NCBI GenBank assembly: GCA_964634205.1
Contig: CAZWKE010000027.1
Location: 1 to 44,390, forward strand
From: JAFGGG01 sp964634205
GTDB taxonomy: Bacteria > Spirochaetota > Spirochaetia > SZUA-6 > RPPD01
Direction of reading: 5' to 3'
Length of the DNA: 44,390 nt
Below are positions 8,174 through 16,148 of this stretch, piece by piece; position 1 is the first letter of the stretch, and the number at the start of each line of letters is the position of its first letter. A model generated the notes under the pieces. It made no database searches and was not told where the DNA came from. It saw nothing but the letters and a program-made list of their open reading frames with translations. Made by a program: the position numbers and the translations under genes.

Positions 8174-8751
8174 GGTACAGGTTCCTCCTGAATGGCAAAA
8201 CCGTACCCCCGCAGATGATTTTTGTAACTCAGGCTGTTCCCGTTTCTCCGGATGCGGATGATGAGTTGTTTTCCGTCCCGAATGCTGCGAATCCAACCGT
8301 CAGGTAATACGGTTTCCTGAAAAACCAGGCCCGCTTTCCGGATCATGGGCTTTACAACCGAACTCGGGAAATAGCAGAGTTGAAAATCTACTACTATATA
8401 TTCGGGTTTTATTTTTGTTGTTGAAGGGGCGCCGTTAAATACCAAACCGGAGTTTTTATACGCCAGATCATAAACCTGTGTTCCGAGACTGTTAAACGTA
8501 ACGATATTAATTTCATCAGGATTTATTTGTACCAGGGCCTCTACGGAATAGGTTTGGGATTTATAGTAACCGTCAATAATTTGGTAAACCTCAAGTTTTT
8601 TCTTCATTCCCTGTGTCGGTAAGGGGTTGACGTATTTATCATCAGTGAGAAAAACAGGATCGTATTTCTGCTTGACCACTGAAACACCGGCACACGAAAC
8701 CGGCAAGACAACTGTCACAATCAGCAGGATAAAGAAAACCGGTGTTCGCAT
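8170..8751 (-). CDS. apeN: DUF3261-type lipoprotein of aryl polyene clusters (ApeN-like)
   Basis: 193 residues from the ATG at 8751, which gives a textbook lipoprotein signal (MRTPVFFILLIVTVVLPVSC, Cys20). An in-frame ATG at 8814 adds 21 residues that would spoil the signal peptide. The mature part has the LEVYQIIDGYYKSQTYSVEALVQ and IVTFNSLGTQVYDL pattern of small LolB-like DUF3261 lipoproteins found next to MMPL exporters in aryl polyene clusters. A role in receiving the pigment-lipid at the outer membrane is inferred. The symbol is by position between apeM and apeO. The upstream neighbour on this strand is interrupted by the reversed PPTase gene. Confidence 0.65.
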   Translation of the reverse strand: MRTPVFFILLIVTVVLPVSCAGVSVVKQKYDPVFLTDDKYVNPLPTQGMKKKLEVYQIIDGYYKSQTYSVEALVQINPDEINIVTFNSLGTQVYDLAYKNSGLVFNGAPSTTKIKPEYIVVDFQLCYFPSSVVKPMIRKAGLVFQETVLPDGWIRSIRDGKQLIIRIRRNGNSLSYKNHLRGYGFAIQEEPVP

Positions 8752-8812
8752 GAAAAAGATTTTATTCTTAACAAAATTATTGTATACTCTACGCAGGGTC
8801 GAGCTGAAAAAC

Positions 8813-9448
8813 ATGGATATAATTTACTTGGGAATAATAAATATTTCAAGGCCAAATACTCGTACGCTAGAAGTAAAAATGTCCACTAGAGCACTGTTGT
8901 ATAAAATACTGCGGCGACTCTCTCCGTCCGAATTTACGAATCTACAGGTGATGACCGGTCCAAGCGGAAAACCCTACATTACCGGACATCCCTCATGGCA
9001 TTTCAATATAAGTCACAGCCACGGTATCGGCGTATGTGCGGTCGGGCGGGTTCCTATAGGTGTAGATATAGAACGAATCGAAAAGCGCCGGAATTGGCCG
9101 GAGATTGCTGAACGTTTTTTCCAAAAACAGGAGATTTCCTATCTTCGGCATCAGCGGGAAAATGATGTTGCTTCCTTCTATCACTTCTGGACCCGCAAAG
9201 AGTCATGGCTGAAACTAAAGGAAATGTCAATCTGGCAGATTGAACGAACACCCTGCTGCTTTGATCAAAAAAAACCGGATTTCGGCGTCCGGACATGGAA
9301 AGGCAGCGGGTTGACGCCTTTCTCTTTATCTCTCTGTGTCAATGGAGGGGGCAAAAATATAACGGTTCGGTTTTTAAAAGACCTCATCCCGGAGGGGATT
9401 ATTTTGAACCGGGTAAGATTGTATGAGGATGCGGCTGCCTGCCGATAA
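8813..9448 (+). CDS. Sfp-type 4'-phosphopantetheinyl transferase
   Basis: 211 residues from ATG 8813. Sfp/AcpT motifs appear in order: GKPYI (52-56), NISHS (65-69), GVDIE (83-87, Mg-binding Asp and Glu) and WTRKESWLK (126-134). It transfers phosphopantetheine from CoA to the ACP serine, and ApeE and ApeF are the likely targets. It is the only plus-strand gene within the 17-kb minus-strand operon; its 3' end overlaps the 3' end of apeM by 50 bases tail to tail, and its start faces apeN head to head. A -10-like TATACT lies at 8783-8788. An in-frame ATG at 8879 is an alternative start. Confidence 0.85.
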   Translation: MDIIYLGIINISRPNTRTLEVKMSTRALLYKILRRLSPSEFTNLQVMTGPSGKPYITGHPSWHFNISHSHGIGVCAVGRVPIGVDIERIEKRRNWPEIAERFFQKQEISYLRHQRENDVASFYHFWTRKESWLKLKEMSIWQIERTPCCFDQKKPDFGVRTWKGSGLTPFSLSLCVNGGGKNITVRFLKDLIPEGIILNRVRLYEDAAACR

Positions 9449-11804
9449 GAATCGGGGTAAACAAAAAGGAGAAAAGTACCCCCAAAGCTACGGTGAGCCC
9501 AAACACGCCGGCCAGTGAAGTGAAACCGAGCAGGCCGAAACTGAATATGGTGGTAAGCATACTCATTGTAATTGCCAGAACCGTGGAGCGCGGATGGGAC
9601 TTCCCTTCTGAAAAAAAGATCACGTAATCCGTGCCCATGCCGGGGACAAGGATAAGTCCCATGACGGAAAAAATGGTAAACGGCAGTCCCGCCAGATGAA
9701 GAAGACCGATTACCAGGCAGCTTGCCAGGCAGGGGATAATTATTATTTTTGCGGTCCGTTTTATCTTGTAACGAAACAGAAGTCCGAAAAAAATAACAAG
9801 ATAAGAAGCACATAATATGAGAAGGGACAATACACTGAGGTTATGCAGGGTGGAGTTAATATCCGTAATTCTGTTTATCAGATACGCAGAGGAAGACTCT
9901 TTTACAATGGACACGACGCGCTTTATATCATGGATATTAAAAAGTAAAACTACCGCATAATATTTTTTTTGTATCCTGCCCAGCCAGAGTATATTGAAGA
10001 GGTCGCCGAGTGGAATATTTTTCAGCGCCGCCTGATTTATCCAATGGTCCTTTTTCTGCCGGTAATCCTCTTTCCAATTTTTTATTTCTTTTTCGCCGAA
10101 CCCAAGCGATTCCAATTGAGCGGGAACGGCCTTTTTCAAATACCTTCCGATTAACCGGTAATTTTCCCTTTGACGCTTCCTGGAGGGAATAAAAATAGTG
10201 GAGCCGAGGAATGAATCAAGGGCACCGTCATCACGTGCCTGTGAAAGACCTGAGTTCAGCCGTTCTTCCTTGATTCGCAGATTTTCCGGATTGTTCCCTT
10301 CTACCAGAACATATACGCCGGCTGATCCATGCTGTAAAATTGAGGATGCCAATCGCTCGCTTCTTTCCAGCTCCCCACTCATATGGTAGAGTGCCCGGAC
10401 ATCACTGTTCAATCGTAGTTGTGAAAACTCTACGACGATTATACTCAACAGAATTACTGCTAAGGGTATTTTAACCGCAAGCGGAAGATTTCGGAGTTTT
10501 TCGAAAACGGTCAGGAAAACGGACCCCATCCTGCCGGCTCTGGCGGCGGTTTTCGCTCCGGCCGTTTTAAAACGCGGGAAAATGAAAATGACACTCAAAT
10601 AACTGCTGGCCAAACCAATCATGGAGAACAGCGCCATCTGCTGCAGCAGCGGGAAGGCGGTGAAAACAAACGCCAAATAACTGGCAAGTGTGGTGAGTAA
10701 TCCCAGACTGATTCCGGGCAGAATGGCATGGATAACCGCTGCCGGTGTTTTTTTAGTAGGCAGGACAGCCCATTGGGCAAAAAAATGAAGGGCGTAATCC
10801 AGGCTGATACCGATCAGGCTGGTGCCAAAGACGATGGTGAAAATATGGACCTCGGAAAAAATGAAAAGGGTTCCGGCCAGACCCGTTGCGATTCCTATGA
10901 TTATCGCGCCGACGGTGGCAAGGAGCGGTTTGACGGAGCGAAAAACGAACAGTATCAGGAGAATAATAAAAATTATGGAGATGCTGCTGAGAATTGATAT
11001 CTCGACTTGAGATTTGCGGGAACTTTCATATGAATGGAAGGGCGCCCCGGAAAAGACAAATTCCAGGCCGGGTTGTGAAGAAGCGATCGCATGTGTTGTG
11101 CTGTAAATCATCGCGATCGGACTGTTTTTGACCCGGACCGCAAACCCGGACCCGCTTGTTCGTGCCGAGATTAACACCCATGATTTTCCGTCGTATTCGG
11201 TACTGAGGACACCGTCCCGTATACCAAGAGAAACATTGGAGAGCACCCCGGAGTTGAGATAATACGCAATACTGGAGTTGACAAGTAGAAAGGGGTCCAA
11301 ATCCAGATGATCAAGACCACCCAAACTTAAAGGGCTCGATAACTCCATGTAAGCTTTTTCCGACAGTTCCTGCAGCCTCTCCCGGGTAAGCAGTTCACGA
11401 ATCTCCGGTGTCAGTAACTGATAGCGATGGAGAAAGAGAAAATTCCGTAACCGCCCCAGTGCGGCAGTATCAAGCTCTAATTGTATGCTCTTAAAACCCC
11501 CGTGAGCCCGCATATGTGATACCAATTTTTCGGCGGACGCCCGGGCCGTGGAAAAATCTTTGTGTCCAATAAGGATATAAATTCCGCTGTTAAACCGCTG
11601 ATTAATTATTTTTTCAACGTGGGAAACGGACTTTACCGGGCTGGTATCGGGCAGAAGTGAAGCAAGATCACTGTTTACTGAAAAACTGCCGCGAATAAAA
11701 AAACAGGAGAAAACAAGCACGTGGAATGTTATCCATACCGCCAGGTGATATTTTCGGTTGTTCTTCCACCAGGAAAAAATCTGATTAAAAGAAGGCTTTC
11801 TCAT
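9399..11804 (-). CDS. apeM: ApeM-like MMPL/RND-family exporter
   Basis: 801 residues with the RND/MMPL layout: one N-terminal membrane helix (about 21-38), a large periplasmic domain, a helical bundle (about 270-410), a second helix and periplasmic domain (about 440-640), and a second helical bundle (about 645-790). GTSLIGISLDYALHF and VPGMGTDYVIFF are the conserved TM4/TM10-type segments with acidic residues. It probably moves the aryl polyene-lipid conjugate across the inner membrane using proton motive force. The start overlaps the apeL stop by 20 bases. The last 29 or so codons recur as a diverged remnant at 21767-21856. Confidence 0.87.
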   Translation of the reverse strand: MRKPSFNQIFSWWKNNRKYHLAVWITFHVLVFSCFFIRGSFSVNSDLASLLPDTSPVKSVSHVEKIINQRFNSGIYILIGHKDFSTARASAEKLVSHMRAHGGFKSIQLELDTAALGRLRNFLFLHRYQLLTPEIRELLTRERLQELSEKAYMELSSPLSLGGLDHLDLDPFLLVNSSIAYYLNSGVLSNVSLGIRDGVLSTEYDGKSWVLISARTSGSGFAVRVKNSPIAMIYSTTHAIASSQPGLEFVFSGAPFHSYESSRKSQVEISILSSISIIFIILLILFVFRSVKPLLATVGAIIIGIATGLAGTLFIFSEVHIFTIVFGTSLIGISLDYALHFFAQWAVLPTKKTPAAVIHAILPGISLGLLTTLASYLAFVFTAFPLLQQMALFSMIGLASSYLSVIFIFPRFKTAGAKTAARAGRMGSVFLTVFEKLRNLPLAVKIPLAVILLSIIVVEFSQLRLNSDVRALYHMSGELERSERLASSILQHGSAGVYVLVEGNNPENLRIKEERLNSGLSQARDDGALDSFLGSTIFIPSRKRQRENYRLIGRYLKKAVPAQLESLGFGEKEIKNWKEDYRQKKDHWINQAALKNIPLGDLFNILWLGRIQKKYYAVVLLFNIHDIKRVVSIVKESSSAYLINRITDINSTLHNLSVLSLLILCASYLVIFFGLLFRYKIKRTAKIIIIPCLASCLVIGLLHLAGLPFTIFSVMGLILVPGMGTDYVIFFSEGKSHPRSTVLAITMSMLTTIFSFGLLGFTSLAGVFGLTVALGVLFSFLFTPILIGRQPHPHTILPGSK

Positions 11805-12429
11805 CCGCGGGACTCAATTCAACAGGATAGGTTATATTTGAAAATCGGTAGGTTACGGTATCGCCGTTTGCTTCCGTCAGGATAAACTCGGAGAGGTCGA
11901 TTTTTCCATGGATTTGTATGGAAGCGATAAGCGCTCGTAGTGTTTTATCACGAGGTTTCAATCCGATGATCCAATTTCCGGCAGCAGCTTTGAAAAAGTA
12001 AATTTCAAAATTCTTTTCTATTGATGGAAAATCTCCTTTGAATATTGCCTGGATGGTTGAAGAAAACCGCTTGAAGGTATCGTTGTCCCCGACCGAAAGC
12101 GAACTTATTTTACCGCTCGCGCTTTTTTGGATTATTTTTTCATCGGTTATAATCGTGGTACTGGGAAACGGCTTCGTTACCTCCCAAAGCAGACCCCGTT
12201 CCGCTGCGAAAATCATGTTCCCCTTGGAGGTAAATGTTCGTGAAAGTCGTGAAATCTCTTTCGTTTGCGTAAAGGAAGCTTTAATAATCTTGTGTGAAGC
12301 AAGTCTGGAGGTGATGGCCGTAACCTCCGCGCGCGATTGGTTGTTCAGCGGGTAGGCAAAGATATCCTGGGCCTCCGCTGAAAACGAATATAAAAGAAGT
12401 AAAAACAGCGAAAAAACCGCAGATTTCAT
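11785..12429 (-). CDS. apeL: ApeL-like LolA-family periplasmic carrier
   Basis: 214 residues with a clean signal peptide (about 1-20, SFSAEAQ cleavage). The LolA-like pattern follows: IIKASFTQTKEISRLSR, then GNMIFAAERGLLWEVTKPFP, which matches the substrate-groove strands of LolA. In ape clusters this protein ferries the lipid-linked product across the periplasm. It starts immediately after the apeK stop (TAAATG) and overlaps apeM. Confidence 0.82.
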   Translation of the reverse strand: MKSAVFSLFLLLLYSFSAEAQDIFAYPLNNQSRAEVTAITSRLASHKIIKASFTQTKEISRLSRTFTSKGNMIFAAERGLLWEVTKPFPSTTIITDEKIIQKSASGKISSLSVGDNDTFKRFSSTIQAIFKGDFPSIEKNFEIYFFKAAAGNWIIGLKPRDKTLRALIASIQIHGKIDLSEFILTEANGDTVTYRFSNITYPVELSPADEKAFF

Positions 12430-12867
12430 TTATTGTCCATCCTTTTGCTTAAGTTTTTTGTCTACTGCGTCAACAAGGCAGTCAGGGGATAGCAACAGGC
12501 TGTTTCCGGTTTTTATATCAACCGCCATCTGAATGGTCTCGGCTTTGTTCATTATGTTTTGAGTGCGCGGATCACGGAAAATATAGGAGATCCTGATACG
12601 ATGTTTGTACTCTACCAGTGTCGCCTGAATAACAAATTCCTGATTAAAGAATATCGGTTTGATATACTTCAACTTAATGATTACTATCGGCCAGGCATAA
12701 CCGCTGGCTTCCATTTCTCTGTAATTAAAACCGATGGAATCCATCAGTGCGCTGCGGGCCTTTTCCATGTATTTGACGTAATTACCATGCCAGACTACTT
12801 TCATAGGGTCAACATCATAATATTCCGATTTTAAAATAAGTTCAGCGGATAGATGCTTAGTCGACAT
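12430..12867 (-). CDS. apeK: ApeK-like acyl-ACP/CoA thioesterase (4HBT hotdog)
   Basis: 145 residues. YDVDPMKVVWHGNYVKYMEKAR (about 17-38) is the YbgC/4HBT active-site region, with the D-x-x-x-V-V-x-H-x-x-Y signature and Asp20. The rest fits one hotdog domain. In the characterised pathway ApeK hydrolyses thioesters of acyl-ACP intermediates, probably proofreading. It overlaps the ammonia-lyase stop by 11 bases and directly abuts apeL. Confidence 0.8.
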   Translation of the reverse strand: MSTKHLSAELILKSEYYDVDPMKVVWHGNYVKYMEKARSALMDSIGFNYREMEASGYAWPIVIIKLKYIKPIFFNQEFVIQATLVEYKHRIRISYIFRDPRTQNIMNKAETIQMAVDIKTGNSLLLSPDCLVDAVDKKLKQKDGQ

Positions 12868-14392
12868 AGTTGATTCTCCAGTGACGTCTTCGAATAAGAG
12901 CTATTATCTCCCGCAGTTCGTTTTCTAACGGTCTGTCCTCCTCAATAAAGGGGACGACCTCTCCCAATTGGTTGACCGTATCCACAACCGGTTCCAGGAC
13001 TTCGGATTTCAGTTCCCCGTTTTTTATTCTCAGTCTCAGCCCCTGTCCGGCGGCCAGGAGACAAGCGGCGGCTACCTGCTCCGTTAATTCTATCACGCGA
13101 ATGCAGTCCCGCGCCGAGATTGTGCCCATACTGACCTTGTCCTGGTTATGGCACTCGGTGGACCGGGAGAAGACACTCGCAGGCATTGTATTTTTAAGTG
13201 CTTCCGCGGTCCAGGCGGAAACACCGATTTGTACGGCCTTAAGCCCGTGATTGTATGATTGATGTTTACTGCCGGAGAGATTGGGGGGGAGACCCCTGTT
13301 GTATTTTTCATCAACCAAAACCGCCAGCTGACGGTCAAGTAAATCGGAAATATTGGCAATAATATTCTTTAAAGAATCCATGACAAATGATATATGTCCG
13401 CCGTAGAAATGACCGCCGTGCATAATTGAACGGGTGGTCGGATCGATGATGGGATTATCATTTGAGCTGTTCATTTCATTTTCAATCATTTGTCTGAACA
13501 AATCCGCTGAATCGTAAAAGATCCCGATTATATGCGGAGCACACCGCAGTGAATACGGATCCTGGATCCGTTCCCCTTTGATCCCGGTCTCCGCGTAACG
13601 GCTTAAATCCTGTCTGATTCTTTGAGCCGCCAGATTTTGTCCAGGATGATTTTTAACCGCGAACAACTTTTCCTCAAAATGATGTGAGTTCCCTTTGAGT
13701 GCCAATACAACCATGGAGCTGATTCTGCAGGCCAAAGCCGCCAGGTATTCGGCTCTTTTATAGGCAAGACAAGCGACCGCCGTCATTACGGCAGTGCCGT
13801 TCATTATGGCCAGCCCTTCCTTGGGACGTAGTTTTACCAAGGGAAGGCCCAATTCATTTAAAACCTCATGTGCCGGACGTTTTTCCCCCTTATACAATAC
13901 GTCCCGCTCCCCGATAAGCGCGGCCGCGATATAGGAGAGGGGGGTCAGATCTCCACTGGCCCCGACGGAGCCTTCCTGGGGAATAAGGGGGAGAATGTCA
14001 TAAGAAAGCAGGTTTGCCAACCCTTGCAGAAGCTCATAGCTTATACCGGAATACCCCAGGCAGAGGGATTGGAGACGGACCGCTAAAACGGCCCTGGTTG
14101 TCTGCATATCAAAATGCGCGCCAAGACCGCAGCCGTGAAAACGGGTCAAATGAACAGGTAACCTGTCATATTGCTCGTGAGGTACGGTTTTACTGCAGGA
14201 ATCTCCGTATCCTGTGGTAACGCCGTAAATATCGGCCTTCTCGGCAAGTTCTTCATCAAGGAACCGTGCGCCGCTGGTAATCCATTCCCGAAATGTTTCA
14301 TCTTGTGACAGTACGGTTTTGAGCTCGCATTCGGATACTCCGAGGATATCTTCAATAGTGAGTCGCTCTCCGTTAAACTCCAGTCGATTCAT
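12857..14392 (-). CDS. MIO-dependent aromatic amino acid ammonia-lyase (HAL/PAL/TAL family)
   Basis: 511 residues, normal family length. YGVTTGYGDS (56-65) and GSVGASGDLTPLS (141-153) are present; Ala145-Ser146-Gly147 cyclise to the MIO electrophile. NSSNDNPI and the QSYNHGLK-like segment are also conserved. The selectivity dyad corresponding to Ser-His in HAL or His-Leu in TAL reads Phe85-His86 here (HLTRFHGCG), so substrate cannot be assigned with certainty. In a pigment cluster without a chorismate lyase the likely product is cinnamate or 4-coumarate as aryl starter, as in flexirubin clusters. ATGA overlaps couple it to the acyltransferase gene upstream. Confidence 0.85.
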   Translation of the reverse strand: MNRLEFNGERLTIEDILGVSECELKTVLSQDETFREWITSGARFLDEELAEKADIYGVTTGYGDSCSKTVPHEQYDRLPVHLTRFHGCGLGAHFDMQTTRAVLAVRLQSLCLGYSGISYELLQGLANLLSYDILPLIPQEGSVGASGDLTPLSYIAAALIGERDVLYKGEKRPAHEVLNELGLPLVKLRPKEGLAIMNGTAVMTAVACLAYKRAEYLAALACRISSMVVLALKGNSHHFEEKLFAVKNHPGQNLAAQRIRQDLSRYAETGIKGERIQDPYSLRCAPHIIGIFYDSADLFRQMIENEMNSSNDNPIIDPTTRSIMHGGHFYGGHISFVMDSLKNIIANISDLLDRQLAVLVDEKYNRGLPPNLSGSKHQSYNHGLKAVQIGVSAWTAEALKNTMPASVFSRSTECHNQDKVSMGTISARDCIRVIELTEQVAAACLLAAGQGLRLRIKNGELKSEVLEPVVDTVNQLGEVVPFIEEDRPLENELREIIALIRRRHWRINYVD

Positions 14393-15375
14393 TTATTTAC
14401 TCCCGTGTTGTTATTTTGTTGAGTCTGAGATGATTTCCAAAAATCAAAAAAATTATACCATTGATAAGGATGTCTGCGGCAAAGATCTTCCAGGTAGTGG
14501 AGGAATTCTTCCATTAAAGCCCGGATCCTTTGCATGCGCTGTTTCCGTGGACCGGATAAAGTAATTTTGGATTGATAAATATGAAATTCATAAGGACTTT
14601 GCAGATCAAGATCTTTCTCGCGAACCGCAAACATATGATACAGGGGGGCGTCCAGCAGGCCGGCAAGGATAAAAGCCCCTATGGGGAGGTCGGCTTCTTT
14701 CCCAAGGAATTTGAGTCTTTGTGTTCGGGAGCGGTTTTTTGCGGCTGTCCTGTCGGCGGCGATGATTACGAGTTCACCTTGTGAAAGCCGGTGCGCAAGA
14801 TCAATAATAGTATCCGCCCCGATCGCCGATGCACTGACCAGGTGTACCATCGACGCGGGATTTATTTCGGAAAGCAGCCTGTTGAATTTGCTTGTTCCTG
14901 AAAAATCAACAATAGAATTAATTCCAAAGGGGGGTAGGGACTTTCCCGCCTCCAGACTGGCAAGCGCCCGCAGCATTTCCGTATTTCCCAAATGAGAACA
15001 GAGAATAACAGCGCCCTTTTTATGTGAAAGCTGCTGCACGAGCAGAGTGATATCCGGGCTTTTTAAAACAAGATCTTTAACCATAATCTGCCCCGACCAC
15101 GCACCGAGTTTTTCCAAAAGCGCATAGGCAAAACAAAAGAAGTGATGATAGACGTTTTTAAACGATACGGCCGGGAGATTTCCTCTTTGGGCTACCATTG
15201 TCAGGAATTTTCTGCTTGCCCGACGCGCTTTCGGTGAAAAAAGATAGAAAAACAGTACAATAACATGAAGAAACGTCTTAATCACCGGCAGGCTGAGGTG
15301 GCGATACAGCTTGAACACCAACCTCATTTGCCGGATTCCACCGGCAGCTTCTTTTTGTTCCGACCAATGAGTCAT
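14389..15375 (-). CDS. LpxL/HtrB-family lipid acyltransferase (acyltransferase half of ApeJ)
   Basis: 328 residues. An N-terminal hydrophobic segment (about 30-48) anchors it, and the catalytic HLGNTE motif with His128 and Glu133 matches the HxxxxE/D signature of Kdo2-lipid A acyltransferases. It would acylate the glycolipid or attach the polyenoyl group. In enterobacterial ape clusters glycosyltransferase and acyltransferase are one protein (ApeJ); here they are two genes with an ATGA overlap. Confidence 0.78.
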   Translation of the reverse strand: MTHWSEQKEAAGGIRQMRLVFKLYRHLSLPVIKTFLHVIVLFFYLFSPKARRASRKFLTMVAQRGNLPAVSFKNVYHHFFCFAYALLEKLGAWSGQIMVKDLVLKSPDITLLVQQLSHKKGAVILCSHLGNTEMLRALASLEAGKSLPPFGINSIVDFSGTSKFNRLLSEINPASMVHLVSASAIGADTIIDLAHRLSQGELVIIAADRTAAKNRSRTQRLKFLGKEADLPIGAFILAGLLDAPLYHMFAVREKDLDLQSPYEFHIYQSKITLSGPRKQRMQRIRALMEEFLHYLEDLCRRHPYQWYNFFDFWKSSQTQQNNNTGVNK

Positions 15376-16148
15376 GGATTGTCCCCATTTTTAACCTGAC
15401 GCTTAATTCTATTAAACAGCAATCGCGGGAGCCTTGGCAGCATGGTGAAAAAGAGAATAGTGTGTATCCTGCTTATTGCCAGGTTATCCTTTATCATACG
15501 GAAATGCGATTTTCCGCCCTCGGGATATATTATTTTAATGGGGATAAATACCATCTGAACTCCCGACCAGTAAAGGCGAACCAGGATTTCAATATCAAAT
15601 TCCATGCGGAGCGAAAGCCGCTTTGAGGCCATTAAGCGATAGCAGGCGGCCAGGGGATAAACCCGGAACCCGCACATAGCGTCAGGGATATCCCGGGAAA
15701 CCGTTTCCAGCATTACCCAAAAATTAGTGATTTCACGTCCGATTTTGCGGCCTCTTGGGGCCGATTCATCATATAACGGCCTGCCGCCGATAAGCTTGTG
15801 TGGTGTTTTTTTTGCCTGCCGTAGAAAAATATTGATCTGCTCCAGATCATGTTGACCGTCCGCATCTATCTGAAGCGCATGGGAATACCCCGCCTCATAT
15901 GCCCTTTTAAGACCGTGAGACACGGCGCCGCCTTTGCCGAGATTGAAAGGTAAGGTAAAAAGAATGCAGCCGGTATCCTTTTGGATGATGTCCTGCAAGT
16001 ATTTTTTTGTTTCCTCGTCACTCCCGTCATCTACGAGTATGACGGGCAGGCGGTGTACTAAACAGGCGGCAACCACGTTTTCCGCGGTTTTACCATGATT
16101 ATATACAGGTATAACCGCACACGGTTTAAACTCAGAGGAAATACTCAT
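15372..16148 (-). CDS. GT2-family glycosyltransferase (glycosyltransferase half of ApeJ)
   Basis: 258 residues with a GT-A fold: PVYNHGKTAENV (14-25), ILVDDGSDEET (37-47), NLGKGGAVSHGL (69-80) and the metal-binding DADGQHD at 95-101. The sequence resembles dolichyl-phosphate mannosyltransferase-type GT2 enzymes. A hydrophobic C-terminus ending ILFFTMLPRLPRLLFNRI may touch the membrane. It probably glycosylates the lipid carrier or pigment. Four-base overlaps join it to the ligase gene upstream and the acyltransferase downstream. Confidence 0.8.
   Translation of the reverse strand: MSISSEFKPCAVIPVYNHGKTAENVVAACLVHRLPVILVDDGSDEETKKYLQDIIQKDTGCILFTLPFNLGKGGAVSHGLKRAYEAGYSHALQIDADGQHDLEQINIFLRQAKKTPHKLIGGRPLYDESAPRGRKIGREITNFWVMLETVSRDIPDAMCGFRVYPLAACYRLMASKRLSLRMEFDIEILVRLYWSGVQMVFIPIKIIYPEGGKSHFRMIKDNLAISRIHTILFFTMLPRLPRLLFNRIKRQVKNGDNP

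Noticed and set aside
6986..8296. Longer reading of the apeO gene from an ATG at 8296
   Set aside because: The extra 41 residues are out-of-frame apeN sequence and not KS-like; the TTG at 8173 has AGGAGG and overlaps the apeN stop.
9265..9813. Minus-strand open frame of 182 codons overlapping the apeM and PPTase ends
   Set aside because: It is a frame shadow of apeM; its translation has no domain and the apeM frame continues through with conserved MMPL sequence.
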